64,000 bases of DNA. Origin: Hansfordia pulvinata. Its lineage: Eukaryota; Ascomycota; Sordariomycetes; Xylariales. The notes below the pieces were generated by a model. It was not told the origin of the DNA and ran no database searches. It worked only from the letters and a program-made list of their open reading frames with translations. Of the stretch, positions 33,121 to 45,728 are shown one piece after another. The position numbers and the translations under genes were made by a program. How positions within the stretch are numbered: the stretch's first letter is position 1; every line of letters starts with the position of its first letter. Location of the stretch: assembly GCA_006538405.1 (NCBI GenBank), contig BJKQ01000003.1:2604001-2668000 (forward strand), in the 5' to 3' direction.

Positions 33121-34089
33121 ATGCAATCATTAGGCATGGGTTACTCGGCGCTTCCCACCTCCAGACAATCCTCCCCCACTGCCTCCAGTCCCGGATCAGC
33201 AGACAACATGACCAAGACCAATTCGGACTCGAGCAAGGCGGGCAAGCGCAAGGGTAAGTCGGCCTCGGCCCTGTCAACCGACTAGAAGCCACACCACTGA
33301 CACGTTCCTCTTACCCAGGCACTCGCAGCGTGTCCACCCTCACCCCTTCGCAGCTTGCGCGGAAGCGAGCCAACGACCGCGAGGCGCAGCGCGCCATCCG
33401 CGCGCGGACGAAGGAGCACATTGAGGGGCTGGAGAGGGAGGTCGAGGAGCTGCGGAGCGCCCACAGCCGCGACAAGACGGTCCAGGACCTTCTGCGGAGG
33501 AATCACGCCCTGGAGGACGAGCTCCGCCGCCTGCGCGAGTCCGTCGGCCTGCCCAACTCGGGGAGCAGCAACAGCAGCAGCATGTACGCGTCCAGCTACC
33601 ACAACTCGGCGCCGACGCGGACCCCCTCGTTCGGCCAGAGCTCGAACGACTACTCGGTTGTGACCGAGGGGCTGCCGCCCTACTCTGCCGTCAGCGAGCA
33701 GAGCGACTCCTGGCCGCCGACCACGATGCCGTGCTCCGTGCCCTCCACCATGTCGAGCCCTTCCTCTTCTGGCGCCGACGACCTCAGCCCGACCTACTTC
33801 CCCACCAGCGCTCCCACGTCGATGCTGGACCGGTCGAGTATGCCCCCTGGCCTGCACTCGCCGGGCATGAACGGCAAGCTGGGCGGCGGGTTCGAGGACA
33901 TCAAGTCTGGTGAGTACACTTCCATCTCAGCTATGCCCCCAAAAGACCAGACGCTGACCAGACGGCTGCACAGAGTTCAATGTCCCGCCCCAGGTCAACG
34001 TCGTGCCCCTGACGCCGAGCTTCCAGCACCAGCAGCCCTGGAACGTCTACCCGACGATGTACTACCCGACGTCGCCGGCGCAGATGTGA
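33121..34089 (+). CDS. bZIP transcription factor (three exons)
   Basis: A nuclear sequence-specific regulator; targets unknown. Exons are 33121-33253, 33319-33909 and 33974-34089, with introns of 65 and 64 nt (GTAAGT/CAG and GTGAGT/CAG), phases closing to 279 residues. The Ser/Thr-rich N-terminus leads into the basic region RKRANDREAQRAIRARTKEH, the form found in a Pezizomycotina bZIP subgroup, followed by a coiled coil of Leu/Val heptads (IEGLEREVEELRS...LLRRNHALEDELRRL). The middle is Ser/Pro/Tyr-rich and probably disordered; the last exon ends VYPTMYYPTSPAQM. The first in-frame ATG is used. The second intron, if retained, opens a different frame that runs on to 34328, so splicing state can be tested easily by transcripts. 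Confidence 0.88.
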
Positions 34090-35653
34090 AGGCATGCTGG
34101 CTCGTGCTGATGCGGCCGGCCTCCCCATTTCGGGGTTTTGGCTCTGATTCTCTCATCCCCGGCTGCGCCGGGCCGATGACTATTCGAAAAGTCCTACACG
34201 GCACTGCCGAGCCTCCGAGAGGCTTTTTTCACTTGATCATCTTCTGTTTCTGTAATGCAATTATCGGTGCCATCTACGATACAGATGAGTTGTGCAACAC
34301 ATTGCGGAACGGGAAAATCGGGCTTTGATTTTTTGTTCTTTCGGTCGCATCCGTTGCTGCATGATTTTCGACGCGGCGTTTTTTTTTTTTCATACCTCGA
34401 ATTTTGCTCGGAGGTCATTGGTACACTAGAGGGGATTTACATCCACAGGCGGGACATCCAGGCGTTGTGTTTCTTCGTCGCTTGTTGCAGATTTTCTTGT
34501 TTTACCCATCACTTGCGGCAACAAAGAAAACATTTGGGGTTCGGGGTTTCAATCGGTACGGTCACTGGGCATGATACCACTCGGGAGAACGACGGAGTTA
34601 CGGGAGCCCTTGGGATGTTGATAGAAAGCCTCTTGTACGAAAATTGTTCGAAATTTGACACGCTGCCAACTGTCCATTGTCCCGCGAAACACTATCCTGC
34701 CAATACAATGGTTCGAACATGTTCAAAGTCTCGATCCGCCTCTTCTGGTCTGGTGTGTATTTAGCTCGCTGCGCACCCTGTTCCGGTGAAGCTGCGTACG
34801 ACCGCTTGTCGTGATCAAACACCACCAGCTGGGCCTGGGCATCCCATACTATTCGCGGCTGGTGGTACTGTCGCCGCCTCCGCATCGCCAATCGCTCACC
34901 TGCCCGCCCGCTCCAGATGATAAGGAACACACCCCGCCCGTCCGATGGGGCCGAGAAGAGGAGGACAAGCCGACGACGTATGCGGCGCTCGCTCCCAACC
35001 ACGGTCCAGAGGGGCCGAGCCCACCCGCCCGTTTTGGCCCCCTCTTCGAAAATCCCTCCCGCTCGAGCTGGGAACGAACTGCGCCCTGCCCGCTCAGCGA
35101 CCCAATAGGCCGGGGAGCGCGGGCGCGGGACTCCTACGAGAAAGTACGAGTACCTGCCTATCAGGGGGGTGTTGCGAGAGCGGAGAGAGGGCATTTCGCT
35201 CTCGGAAACCCCCCGCCACCAACCCCCGGGCCCCTCCCCCGAAAGCCGCCATAGGTCGATTTGCGCGCGGATTGCGATGAGGAAGCCACCGAAGGGGAAG
35301 GGGCAGGAAAGGCTGGAAGTGGCCGTAGGCGGGCGAGGGCGGTGGTGTCCGGCTCTGGCCGGCGCTGGGCTCTTTGGTGATGTCTTGTCGCCTTGGCGCC
35401 CGTCACTCTTGTTCGTATCGGCCTGGCTAATACGGCTTAGGTGATGCGAGTAGGTACCCGTACGAGTGCCTGGCAGTACAGTACCTGACATGTATGCAGG
35501 CGTTGGAGTTACCTTGCAGTATGAGTCCTCGGGCTTGAACGATGGAAGATGCAGCCCGGGGCTCCAGATCGGTACGGTGGGTGCTCGCTGACGCTCAGAG
35601 GCCAGAGCCCGATACACCAAAGACCTCCCAACGGGTGTACGAGTACTCAGGCA

Positions 35654-35679
35654 GACATGTACATACCTATGTACATGTC
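35654..35679. repeat. Perfect inverted repeat, 12-bp arms, 2-nt centre
   Basis: GACATGTACATA at 35654-35665, CC, then its exact reverse complement at 35668-35679. It is embedded in a segment with other GTAC-containing motifs. Confidence 0.9.
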
Positions 35680-38600
35680 CTGATAGTGCGTACATGTACT
35701 GGGAAACGTCAGCCGAGCAGGTGAGCAACGGCCCCACAAGGGACTTCGCCGTCTGTCCGCCCGTCCGCCTGTCCGCCTGTCTCTTCCATTCTTCGGGTCC
35801 TTCGCCCACTCACACCACACGTTCTCCTCAACACACCTCTCACGCGGCCGCCAGCCAGCCAGCCCGCCGGCCCACGCTGATACGACCAGAACCAGAACGA
35901 TGGGCAAGCGGCGCTAGGCCAGCGCCAAAGGCTGGACACCCCCCAGCTTCCCGCCGTCGCAACGCGCAGGATCCCGTCTCGCGGGCACTCGCTTTCGTGC
36001 CATGCCTTGCCTTGCCTTGCTTCCCCCACACCCTTCAGCTGCTTTTCTCGTCAGTCCGCCCGAAAGACATGGAAACCGACATGACTTCCCACGACCAGCC
36101 ACAGGGAAGCCAAACTGACAGCCGGCTCTTCCCATCTCAGTCATTAGCGTCATAGGGAGAGGCAACGGCGAGAGGGACATGGAGACACATGGGACGAGAG
36201 GTCAGCGGGTAAGGCCTTACGAGAGACCACAACCCCGGCAGGAGCCACGGCCCCTCTTCGCCCTCGCCGGCCTTCTTGAGCTAGCCCGTGCTAGTTGGAC
36301 GCCTCTTGTTCGCCGGGTGGGCCGGGGTGGCGCGGCCGTGTCGTCGGAAGAGTCGAGGCGAGGCCAGGTGAGGCGAAGTATGCCTCGGCTTAGGGCCCAC
36401 GCCCAGGCAGAGCCTCTCGCGTTTTCGTGGCCGCGCCGGTCTGCCTGTCTACCGGTCTACCTATCTACATGTGTGTGTGTGTGGGTGTGGGTGTGTGCGT
36501 GCGTGTACTTGTGTGTGAGTTGTATATGAGAGGTCTGTCTACTCGGGCGCGCCGCTGCGGCTGAGCGAGGACAGGCGCTTGAGGGCAGTAGGTATCCCGG
36601 GAAAGACGAGCTGCCAAACACGGACAACGACGCAGCCCCGGATCAGCTTTCTCTCGTTAGCTCCACCACACGCGGCAAACCCCCGGGCTGCCCGAGAGCG
36701 AGCGAAGAGCGCGCTAACTTAACAGTCGTGGGCCTCCAGCCACTCTCCGTGTTTCTTCACAGAAGACGCGCGCCAACCCAGGAACGACAACGACAACGAC
36801 AGAGTTCCGGGGGGATCGGCCAGGGCGAACCGGAGTTCGCAGACGGAAAGCTGCCAGTGCCCTCTCCCGCGGCGGCGCCCTCTCCACTCACGATCCGGCG
36901 ACCTGCGCCGCGGGTCCCTCCTCCCCACGGCCCCCTCTGCCGATCCCCTTTCGCCTCGTCGATCATTGTCACATGGGCTGAAGGGTACGCGGGTGGCAGG
37001 GGGCAGGGCCACTGGCAGGCCGTTGCCAAAGTGCCCGCCCGGCCGACCTGGTTCTGGCGGGTCCCCGCGCTCTCGTGGCATTCCGGAACACCCCAGAATC
37101 AGGTTTTGGGCCCGAGCGTCTGGGCGGCCGCGCTGCTGATCTGCCGAGGCAGCCCGGCTTGTGTCGACGACCTCACTTGCAGCGAGGCAGGTGTCTATCC
37201 ATACACCTCTCGCACTGGCAATTTAGTCAAGCAGGCAGGCGCAATCTTGATGTGCAGCGAGTCCCGGGCGAAGCGACGAAAAGACTCTCTGCTTACAGCA
37301 CGCGTAGCTTTAAGCCGAAAGCTTCGAATATCATGGCAGACCTGGGGCTCAAAGATGCATCTTCACAGCCAGCGTCGGCTAGACGGACGTCGGGCGAGGG
37401 GATCACATAGGCTAAAGCCACGAGAGCGTGCCGCCCCTCGGGGAAGCAGCCGTACGGTCCCTGGCGAACTGCTCCCTGGTGCCTGAAACGGCGTGCCCCT
37501 GACCAGATATCAGGCTTCTGGCGGCTTTGAGACACAGACCAGGCCTCTCAGCCTCACTCCTGCCTGCACACAGCCAGCCAACCCCGTGTCGCTCACTGCC
37601 GCCTCAGATTAACCTTTGGCGGCGTATGAGACGGCCGGCTGAACACGTTTCTCTGGGCGTCTAAGCCCACAGCAAAAAAAGCACGGGCCAGGCGCCCGCC
37701 CTTCTCTGGGGGGACCACCAAGCATTAGGTACGGAGTACGGATACACACCACCAGAAACGTGCAAGCAAACACACATGCACGCATGCACATCCCTGTGTG
37801 CCAAACACACGTGGTCTTCGATTCAGTTCCGAAGGCGCGGGTCTGTCCTTGCAGAAGTGGCGGGACTTCCAGACGCTACGAAACTGTATCGCGATTTTCG
37901 ACGTAGCCAGCGAACGAGCATGGGGCGATGGGCAGGTGTTATCGGATCGAGCATCTCGTGCAACGTCTGCCAAGACGCCGAAGCACCTACGAGTACACAC
38001 ATAGCGATCGTGGCGCCCGCGGCAGGACGACACTCACCCACCATCTATCACATGGGGCAGATAGGCTGGAAAGGGAAGTTGGGACAAGAACCAGGACCGA
38101 CCTCGTCACCAAGGTGGCCGCGGCATGTGCCAGTCGACTGTCGCCGGTGAACTTGCGCATACAGGTACTCGTGCCTCCCACAGCTTTCCCGCACACCGGG
38201 GGTCCAGCGAAAGCCGGTCCATGAAAGCGCCTGTCCACTGACGAGAGGAGACGGCTCTGCCATTACCAGGACTCGCTCAGCTATGTACTCGTACCTGCAC
38301 ACTCCCCTGCCTCCCCGCCTTTGCGCCGGCTCGTCTCCCACAAGAACGTTGCGTCGTCGATGGCGACGGGACGCACGGCAATAGAGTTCAGCGCTGCATG
38401 CGCGGGCTAGCAGGGGCCCGGCTCCAACGACTTATACCGAGCTTGGCCCAGCGAGGACGCCACCGCGGCGCTACTCGTCCGCTGAGCAGGATGTGCCTCC
38501 TCCTCCTCGTCCTCCTCCTCCACCTGGGACAAGTTGGTTTCCCTTCTGTACGAGGATCACATCTACAGTCTTCTGGAGCTCTGGAGTCCTGACTTGCTGC

Positions 38601-41204
38601 GAGTATACGGAAGCGAGAGCCATTGCGAAGCCGGCGCGTCTCGGGTTGAAGACGGTACGTCCGTCCTTCGTTGACGCCTTTTGACAACCTGACAACAAGC
38701 CCCGGTGCTTGTGAAATTCACAGGCAACGAAATACCCACTCACCCACTCACCCACTCACTTGTAGCGCCCTTGCGACTACGAGTATACCGAGTTGTCGAA
38801 GAACTATGCCTCCCAGTTCCTTGGGTGCGGAGTAAGCACGTGCTTGTACAGGGTGATGGATAGAGGTGCGTCTGATAGTGGCACCTAACCACCCTCGGCC
38901 TGGTTTGTCGTTATCAGTTTGCGTGGTCTCTCGCCTTCTCGGCAGCGACTCCGAGATCCTTCGCGCGCCGGCCAACTGGACTGATGGGGCGCCCGTGGAG
39001 GGCGAAGCGAGCGAGGCGTCAGTCCAAACCCAGCAAGCCTTCCTTCTGCAACGCATCGTGCGTATTCGTACGAGAGCGACTTCGCAGCCCTCCGTTGACA
39101 GGGCTGACAGGATCATTAGCCCTCGTCCGCTACCGCCTGGAAGGGCTTACCAGCATGCGCTCGTCGCGGGCGGCTTGAAGCTTCCCGGGTCCCCAGAGAA
39201 AGGATTCACTGACCAAGGTGCCACTGGTTGCTCACCCGTCCCAGCCAGCCCGCCTTGCCCCCTCTCTGGTGGGTGTGATGCTGTAAGCCTCCCCACTCGA
39301 GGACGACACAGTCAGGCAAGACAGCATGGCAGGAACAAGACAACGCCGGAACGATGGTCTCTCGCGTCCTGTCATTGGCCGAGCATTGGCGGCGCTACCA
39401 AGGGCAAGGATTCGCGATTCCTCCCGCCCTGCCTCCAGCACCCCACCGCCACGCAACGTCCCCATCTCCATCATCATCATTGTCACGTGTTTATCGTGAC
39501 GCTCGACGATGAGAGGCACGCCCCTCCCCGCTGAAGCTCGCCTTCGGGCCCGCCCCACTGGCCCATAGGTCGCGGAGCTACGCAGAGGCCAATGCCGGTT
39601 GTCCAAGTGCTTGTCATCCGTCGTTCCCATCTTTTACCCCGCGGTGGGCGTTGGGGGCCACCAGCCGCGGGACCGCAGTTGGAGCCGCAAGTCAAGGAGG
39701 CAAAGCCTCCTCCCCTTCCATCTTCGCGCGGCGGATCTCGCGATCTTGACAGCAAGCTGGCTTACTTCAAGTTTTTGCTTCGCGATCCTTTCCCTGGTCT
39801 AACATTGCGGACTTCCGGAACACCCCCAAGACGGCTTATCCCCTGCTCGACATGATTCGATGATCGGCTCAAGGCGTCGCTTACATCAGTGCCCCTAGCA
39901 CAAGCCGCACAAGTCCAACCCTGCCTCGAAACAACCGGCTCCCGCGTACAGGCGTGCCAGGGTTAACGCGTTAGCTAGCGGTTGCTTCTTTGCGAGACTA
40001 CCACTCTCGGCACCTTGCCAGAGGCTGTTGGCTGAGTTGCTGCTCCCCAGCCGCGGCTATGACGCGTGAGGGGAGAGGACAGATCTCGATAGGGCCTCGA
40101 CGCGCGCGACAGTCCACCGGCAGAAAATACGGTTTTCCTGCTGGGATGTTTCCAAACACATTGCTCCACCGCAGCCAAGAGAAGAGCCCCAGCACTGCTG
40201 GACAGCGGGCAGATGGGCTGTCTGCCACTAGCGAGACAGACAGCAAAAAAAGAAGACCTGCTTTCTCGGCGTCGCTAGTTGACTCGATATGGCTTTCTTA
40301 GAATCAAAGAACGAGCCGGTGCCTGAGAGAGAGGCTCCGGCGCATGACACTCGCCGCGAGGAAAAAGGGCTTTCGGCGGCCGTCAAGCCACCAGTGACCC
40401 AGGCCACGGGACGGCCAGCCAGCCAGCCAGCCAGCCAGCCTGGAGACAGTGCTCCTTACTTCTTGCCAAGGGTCAAGCGAGACACATGTCCTCTCTGTCC
40501 GCGAGGAGACGGAGAGGTTGATGACCCTTCGTGGGCATCATTCATGGCGAGATCTAACGCGCACGCGACCTGGACTCCCCACTCCCGCCGCGCGCGGGCG
40601 GGATTGCCTCCTGGAGGCTCGTGAGAGGCCAGGACGAATCTCTCCATACTTCCGATCTAGATGTGCGGGAGCTCGTCATGGCCCCCTCCCCTATGACCAC
40701 GCCGAAATGGCGGAGGGTGTGGTGATGGTGGGCGCGCTGCGGTGCCCGGACATGCCAGCGCTCGCCAATCACCGTCGGCACTAATCTCCCCCTCCCAAGA
40801 GGCGGATCAAAGCCGTGAGAAGGGGGAGAGGGGGGGCGAAGAGATGGATAACTTCACTGTGCCTAGGACGGCACCATCCCTCCCTCCCTACCTCTTTTTA
40901 AAGTCCTTCCCTGCATGTTTCGGCGGTGCAGAGAGGGTGTCCGCGGGTGCGTGAGTCTGTGCAACAGCGCCGGCGCTTATGGAACTCTTCTAGAAGGAAG
41001 CCGTCCGGAAGGGCCCCATTGTTCCCGTTCGGAACTCTATCTTGCAACGGCGCAAAACGCACGCCTACCCACACATACAGACATACATGTGCAAGGTAAA
41101 CTACTTACACGAGGCCTTTTCGTCGTCCACCCAGCGGCGGGACTCGTAGAGTCATGTCATGCCGGTGGCCCGTAGGCGTCTGTCCCGGGAGGTGTGTGAG
41201 ACCT

Positions 41205-41275
41205 CACACACACGCACACACACACACACACGCACACACACACACACACGCACACACACACACACACACACACAC
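41205..41275. repeat. CA repeat with regular CG interruptions
   Basis: About 70 bp of CA units broken by G at 41214, 41232 and 41250, exactly 18 bp apart, so the array is partly a higher-order repeat of an 18-bp unit. Confidence 0.9.
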
Positions 41276-41566
41276 TACTCGCGCATGCAGCCCTTTGCTG
41301 AGCACCACGTTGCCCTCCCGTCCTCGCACGTGTTGCGAAGAGATTTATGGGGGGGGGGAGAGGACATCTAGTGATATCGCCACCTGGGTTATCCGCGCCG
41401 GGGCTTCGCGTTCCTGGTTCTCGAAAACTGATTCGAGCAACGGGGAAAGCCGGCCGCCGCCGCCGCCGCCGCGCCTCCCGGATTCGGGCATGCGTTTGTT
41501 TCTTGGCTGTTCTTCGAGAAAAGGGCACCGACCTCCCCTTTTGCAAGGGTAGCACGTGGAAGCAAG

Positions 41567-41590
41567 CCCCCCCCCCCCCCCCCCCCCCCC
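41567..41590. repeat. Poly-C tract (24 nt)
   Basis: The longest mononucleotide run in the window, followed by T and a further six C. Confidence 0.9.
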
Positions 41591-43139
41591 TCCCCCCAAC
41601 CCTAAACGAAGAAGAGAAAAAGGGAAAGAAGACAAACAAGGCCGTTAAAAACCTTCTTGCTGGAGAAACATGTCCGCCACGTGCTCTGTCCCGGATTTGG
41701 CAAAGGAGTAGAGGAGGGGAGGCGGAGGAGAATGGGGGCAGGGGTTGGCGGGTGGGAGAACCTTCTTGGCAGGGACTCTCCCTGCTCTGCTCTGTTATCT
41801 CCCTCTCTCTCTCTCTCTCTCTCCCCTCTTTGCGCCGCGCTGCACTGACAGGGAGACAGACACAGCGGCATTTAGCTTGGGGTGGGGGGTTGTGCGCGCC
41901 CCGGAGATCCTTCCGGCGGGATGCGTTTGAGGGGGAGAAGAAAGAAAAACACCAAAAGAACTCGCGCCCCGCTTGGAGCGCTCATTGTGCAGAAGCGGGT
42001 GTTGCTGTGCTCTGCTTTGGTCGAGCGTGAGGTCCAGAATCTCCCTTCTTTCCAGCCCTCTTGTCATCCTTTTGGGAACAATGAGGTCCGGCGAGCGTGC
42101 GTGCGCGTCTGGCAGAACTCTAGACTCGGCCCTTTGGCTTCCAGACAAGCGGCGGAGAACATGCCCCTTCCCAATCCCCCCCCCTTTTCACGCACGCGCC
42201 CGGCCAGAGCCTCTGGTAGACACTTGGGCAACTCCGCGCATGATGCCCTTCGAGGGAAAACTCTGGGCAGTTTCGTCCGGGAGACGTGCCTCTGGTGTAG
42301 TGAGCAGGGAAGGGCAGGGGGCTCAGGTACACCCGGAGCTTCTGCCGGCGTGCGATTTGAATTGCATGGCCTCGTCTAAGAGACCCGGGATGTTATGAAG
42401 AAAAAGAGAAGAAAAAAAGGCTGGGTCGAGGTGTTCTGAGTGCCGGTTGCTGTGTGCGCTGCCGTCGGGGGTGTCCCCTCCGCTTGTGTGGAGTGGTTGC
42501 TTGCCATGACATTTTCTGATTTCGGTGAGAGTGCCAGGAGAAGGCTAGAAACCAGGCAGTGTTGTCAAGGCAGAGCAGACGTGTGCAGTTGCATGTCCAG
42601 GCGCCACGGTGAGCATTTTAGTTACGAGGCGCCAGGATTTTTTTCCCTACAGGAGACTCGCAGGCGTGGTCGGGATTTCCAGGCGGACTGGTCGTTGTTG
42701 CGGTCTCGGAAAGAGGCCAGAGAGGATTCAAGGGTTGTTGATCTCTCAAAGGTCTCGGGCGTGCGCCCTTTCGCTTGAGGGCTGGAGGAGACTGACGACT
42801 GCATGGTGCAGAGAACGTCGCCCGATCCGGTTGTCTGCGGTGCTTTGGAAGTCTTCGGGTGCTGTCGTTCCTTGAGGAATGGGGACTATATTGAGCCAGA
42901 TCATGGGCACATTAATGAGACTCTGAATACAGCAGTCTTGCTCGCCCCGGAATAGAGACGCCTTCATTGATCAGTGTGTATTCGAGACGCTTTGGAGAGG
43001 AGCCTAGACTCTAGGAATGATCCCCAAGACCCCATCCCACTTGGGTTTTCTTCGTTTGGGGGGGCTATTCCGGAGAGCGCACAGAGAACAAAAGCGGCGA
43101 ACAACCCCACGCTCAACTTCGCGTTGGGAGGAACACCCC

Positions 43140-43171
43140 CACACGAGCGACGGTCCACACGAGCGACGGTG
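43140..43171. repeat. 16-bp direct tandem pair
   Basis: Two copies of CACACGAGCGACGGT plus one variable base, head to tail, in non-coding DNA upstream of the DOMON-b561 gene. Confidence 0.85.
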
Positions 43172-43980
43172 GGCTGCCAACACGCACGTCGGCCGAAGCC
43201 GACCGACCGCCGCAGGGCGGAGGAGCAGTCGATGCGCCAAGGTCTTGGGGAGATGCCCACCCCCTTCGGTGTGGCTGGCTGCGGCGGACTTGGCGAGAGA
43301 TGAGGCAGAGGCCGAGGCAGAGGGCGCGTATGAGGTGGAGTTTCACAGCATGTCGTGTCGGAGGAGTGGCAGCTGGTGCATCTTTAGTATTATTGTTCAA
43401 AGGTATTTACATCCCTAAACAAAAGGACCGCCCCCTTCACGACACAGACGCAAACGCCACAAAGTCTTGGGAGGCAGGGGTCCGGGCGGCTGCGCTTTGT
43501 CACTGCTGCGATGGACCGCTCAGCTACGGTGGGTGCCTGATTACTTACAGTCCGTAACCTGCGGTAGGCCCAATCACAGACAGGCAGACCTTCTGATTGT
43601 AACAGACCAGCCCGGCTGACGTGTGCGCGCGCGTCTTCCCGGCGGCACTGCGTCGTGTCGTGGCTCTGGATAGCTCACACTGCCCTGCCGGCGATGGGTG
43701 CGTACGGAGACGGACTTTTTCGGTTTGGGGAGGGGACGGGACGCAGCGAGCGGCGCGCCGGGCGGATGAGCGTTCGCTGGGTGGCGCGCGGAGAGGCTGT
43801 TTGCGAGGTCACAGTTTGCGTGTCTGCCTTCTTGAGTATATCATTCGACCATGTCCTTGAATCAAAAGCAGAAGATTTCGCAGGAGGTTGTGGAATGATT
43901 CCCCCGGCTCTTTTCTCCGTGACCTACTGACCCAGCCTCCAATACACTCAACAGTATCAAGAAGCAGCTGGCCGTCGACG

Positions 43981-45728
43981 ATGGCGATACGGCGCCCTCT
44001 GCTGGCCTGGGCGACAGGTACGAAGACCCTTCCTTGCTTCATATTCCACACGGCTTCGAGCCTCCGATGCTCACAGCCAGCCCACCGACTCGAGCTGACC
44101 CGACCCGACTCATCTTGGCCCCCAAAGCCCTCACACTCCTCCTACAACCGGCCTTGACCCAGGACAGCAACAACAACAACAACAACACGGCTGTCAAGAA
44201 GGCCCTCTTCATCAGCCCCTCCAGAGACCTCGCCTTCGCCCTCAACGTGCCCGAAGACGACGACGACGACAATAACGACCTGTACTTCTCGCTGGCGCTG
44301 CCGACGGGCGTGACCTGGGGCGCCGTCGGGCTCGGCTCGCACGAGATGGACCGCTCGCTCGTGCTGGCCGCGTACCCCTCGGCCTCGGGCCGCAACCTGA
44401 CGCTGTCGCCCCGCGTGTCCCGCGGCCACGAGGAGCCCAGCTTCGCCCCGTACATTGACATTGAGCCGCTGCCGGGCTCGGGGCTGGTGGTCGAGGAGAC
44501 AGAGACAGAGACAGAGACAGAGACGGACGGAGGAACAGGAAAAGGATCAGTATCAGCAGCAGCGCTGGTCTACAACGGGCGGTGCCGCAACTGCCGGTCG
44601 TGGGAGAACGGCGCCGTCGACGCCCGCAGCCGCGCGCAGGTCATGAACTACGCCACCGGCGAGGCCGGCGACTGGCTGCGCTCCGACGACGCCCGCTACT
44701 CGCTGCGCATCCACGCCCGCTACGGCCTCTTCACCATGGACATGGTTTCTGCCACGGGGGGCGCCGGAGAAGCCCCGACCTTCTCGCTGTCATCCCGGGA
44801 GCAGCCCGCGGCCGAGGGGACGTTGCAGGGAGACGCCTACTTCGACCACCGGGACGTCACCGCCGCCGTCCACGCCGCCGTCATGGTTCTGTGCTTCTTC
44901 GGCATGTTCCCCCTGGGCGCCTTCGTCCTGCGCTTTGCCGGCTGGGTCCGCTGGCACTGGGTCAACCAGCTGGTCGCCTCGCTGCTCGTGGTGATCGGCT
45001 TTGGGGCTGGCGTCAAGATCAGCTCCTCCTATAACCGGGTGGGTTTTTCTTCTTTCTCTCCCTCTCCCCCTTTTTCTGTCTCTCAGTCTTTCTCTTCTTT
45101 CTTTCGAAAAGAGTCGAGATCAAGAAAAAATCGACTACTAACAAGCCGCCCTCTGGCTAGTCCAAGAGCTACTCCACCGGCCACCAGGTCGTGGGCATCA
45201 TCGTCTTCGCGCTCGTGCTCGCCCAGCTCGGCCTCGGCGCCGTCCACCACCGCCTGTTCAAGAGGTCCGGCGGCCAGCGGCCCACCTGGCTGGCCGCCTG
45301 GTCATCGTCCTCGGCTTCACGACGGCTTTCAGGTTCGTTTCTCTTGTTTTTCAAATCGCAGTCTCTTTCTACACCTATCACAGCCGGGCCGGGCCGCCTT
45401 CGGTGTTTCCGTCTTTGATCATGTTTCTCTCACCCTTTTTTTTCCCCTTCTTTTCTTTGTTTTTTGGCTGACATAAACTACTTGGCTGACACCGCGCGCA
45501 CACAGTGGATTCGCCCTCGCCCAGGCGTGGAACTACAACTACGCCCTCCTGGCCATCGCCCTCGTCGTCTTCCCCGCCATGGCCGCCCTCCTCCTGCTCA
45601 AGCGCCTGTGGCGGCGGCGAAGCAAGTTCACTGGCAAGGATGACGGCGGCGACGACGACGACGCCGCCGCTTCGCGCCCGCCGGGCTTCGTCATGGAGCC
45701 CTGGAAGCAGCAGCAGCAGCAGCCGTAG
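43981..45728 (+). CDS. DOMON (CDH-type cytochrome) - cytochrome b561 membrane protein (one apparent frameshift)
   Basis: Probably moves electrons across a membrane between ascorbate- or quinol-type donors and extracellular acceptors or ferric iron. Exon 1 (43981-44017) joins exon 2 (44128-45038) to give the signal peptide MAIRRPLLAWATALTLLLQP, then ALTQ. Exons 3 (45161-45332) and 4 (45506-45728) complete about 447 residues; the other donors are GTACGA, GTGGGT and GTTCGT. The DOMON domain covers roughly residues 30-225, with GLGSHEMDRS carrying a likely Met haem ligand and an HARYGLFTMD block. The b561 part has helices starting with HAAVMVLCFFGMFPLG, WHWVNQLVASLLVVIGFGAG and GHQVVGIIVFALVLAQLGLG, followed by AVHHRLFKR, supplying the usual His ligands. 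The frame breaks at 45290-45296; one additional G there gives PTWLGRLVIVLGFTTAF in phase with exon 4. The tail is Asp/Gln-rich. Confidence 0.85.

Larger units (their letters stand above)
34090..43980. other. 9.9-kb gene desert rich in simple repeats
   Basis: I could not support a protein or RNA gene on either strand. The longest frames (for example minus 34598-35809) are low-complexity Arg/Pro/Ser/Gly-rich and look like chance ORFs. The stretch contains many TACGAGTA and TACCTA elements (35.1-38.8 kb), a perfect 12-bp-arm inverted repeat (35654-35679), a TG-rich run (about 36470-36510), CAGC units (about 40416-40440), a structured CA repeat (41205-41275), poly-C (41567-41590), a CT run (about 41800-41822) and a 16-bp tandem pair (43140-43171). 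It could be a long regulatory region, host lncRNAs, or be decayed DNA. Confidence 0.5.

Noticed and set aside
34598..35809. 403-codon minus-strand frame in the gene desert
   Set aside because: Arg/Pro/Ser/Gly-rich without any recognisable domain, signal or helix pattern, and overlapped by similar frames on the other strand; typical of GC-rich chance ORFs.
41205..41275. CRISPR-like or telomere-like array
   Set aside because: It is a plain dinucleotide repeat with point interruptions; there are no spacers and no TTAGGG units.
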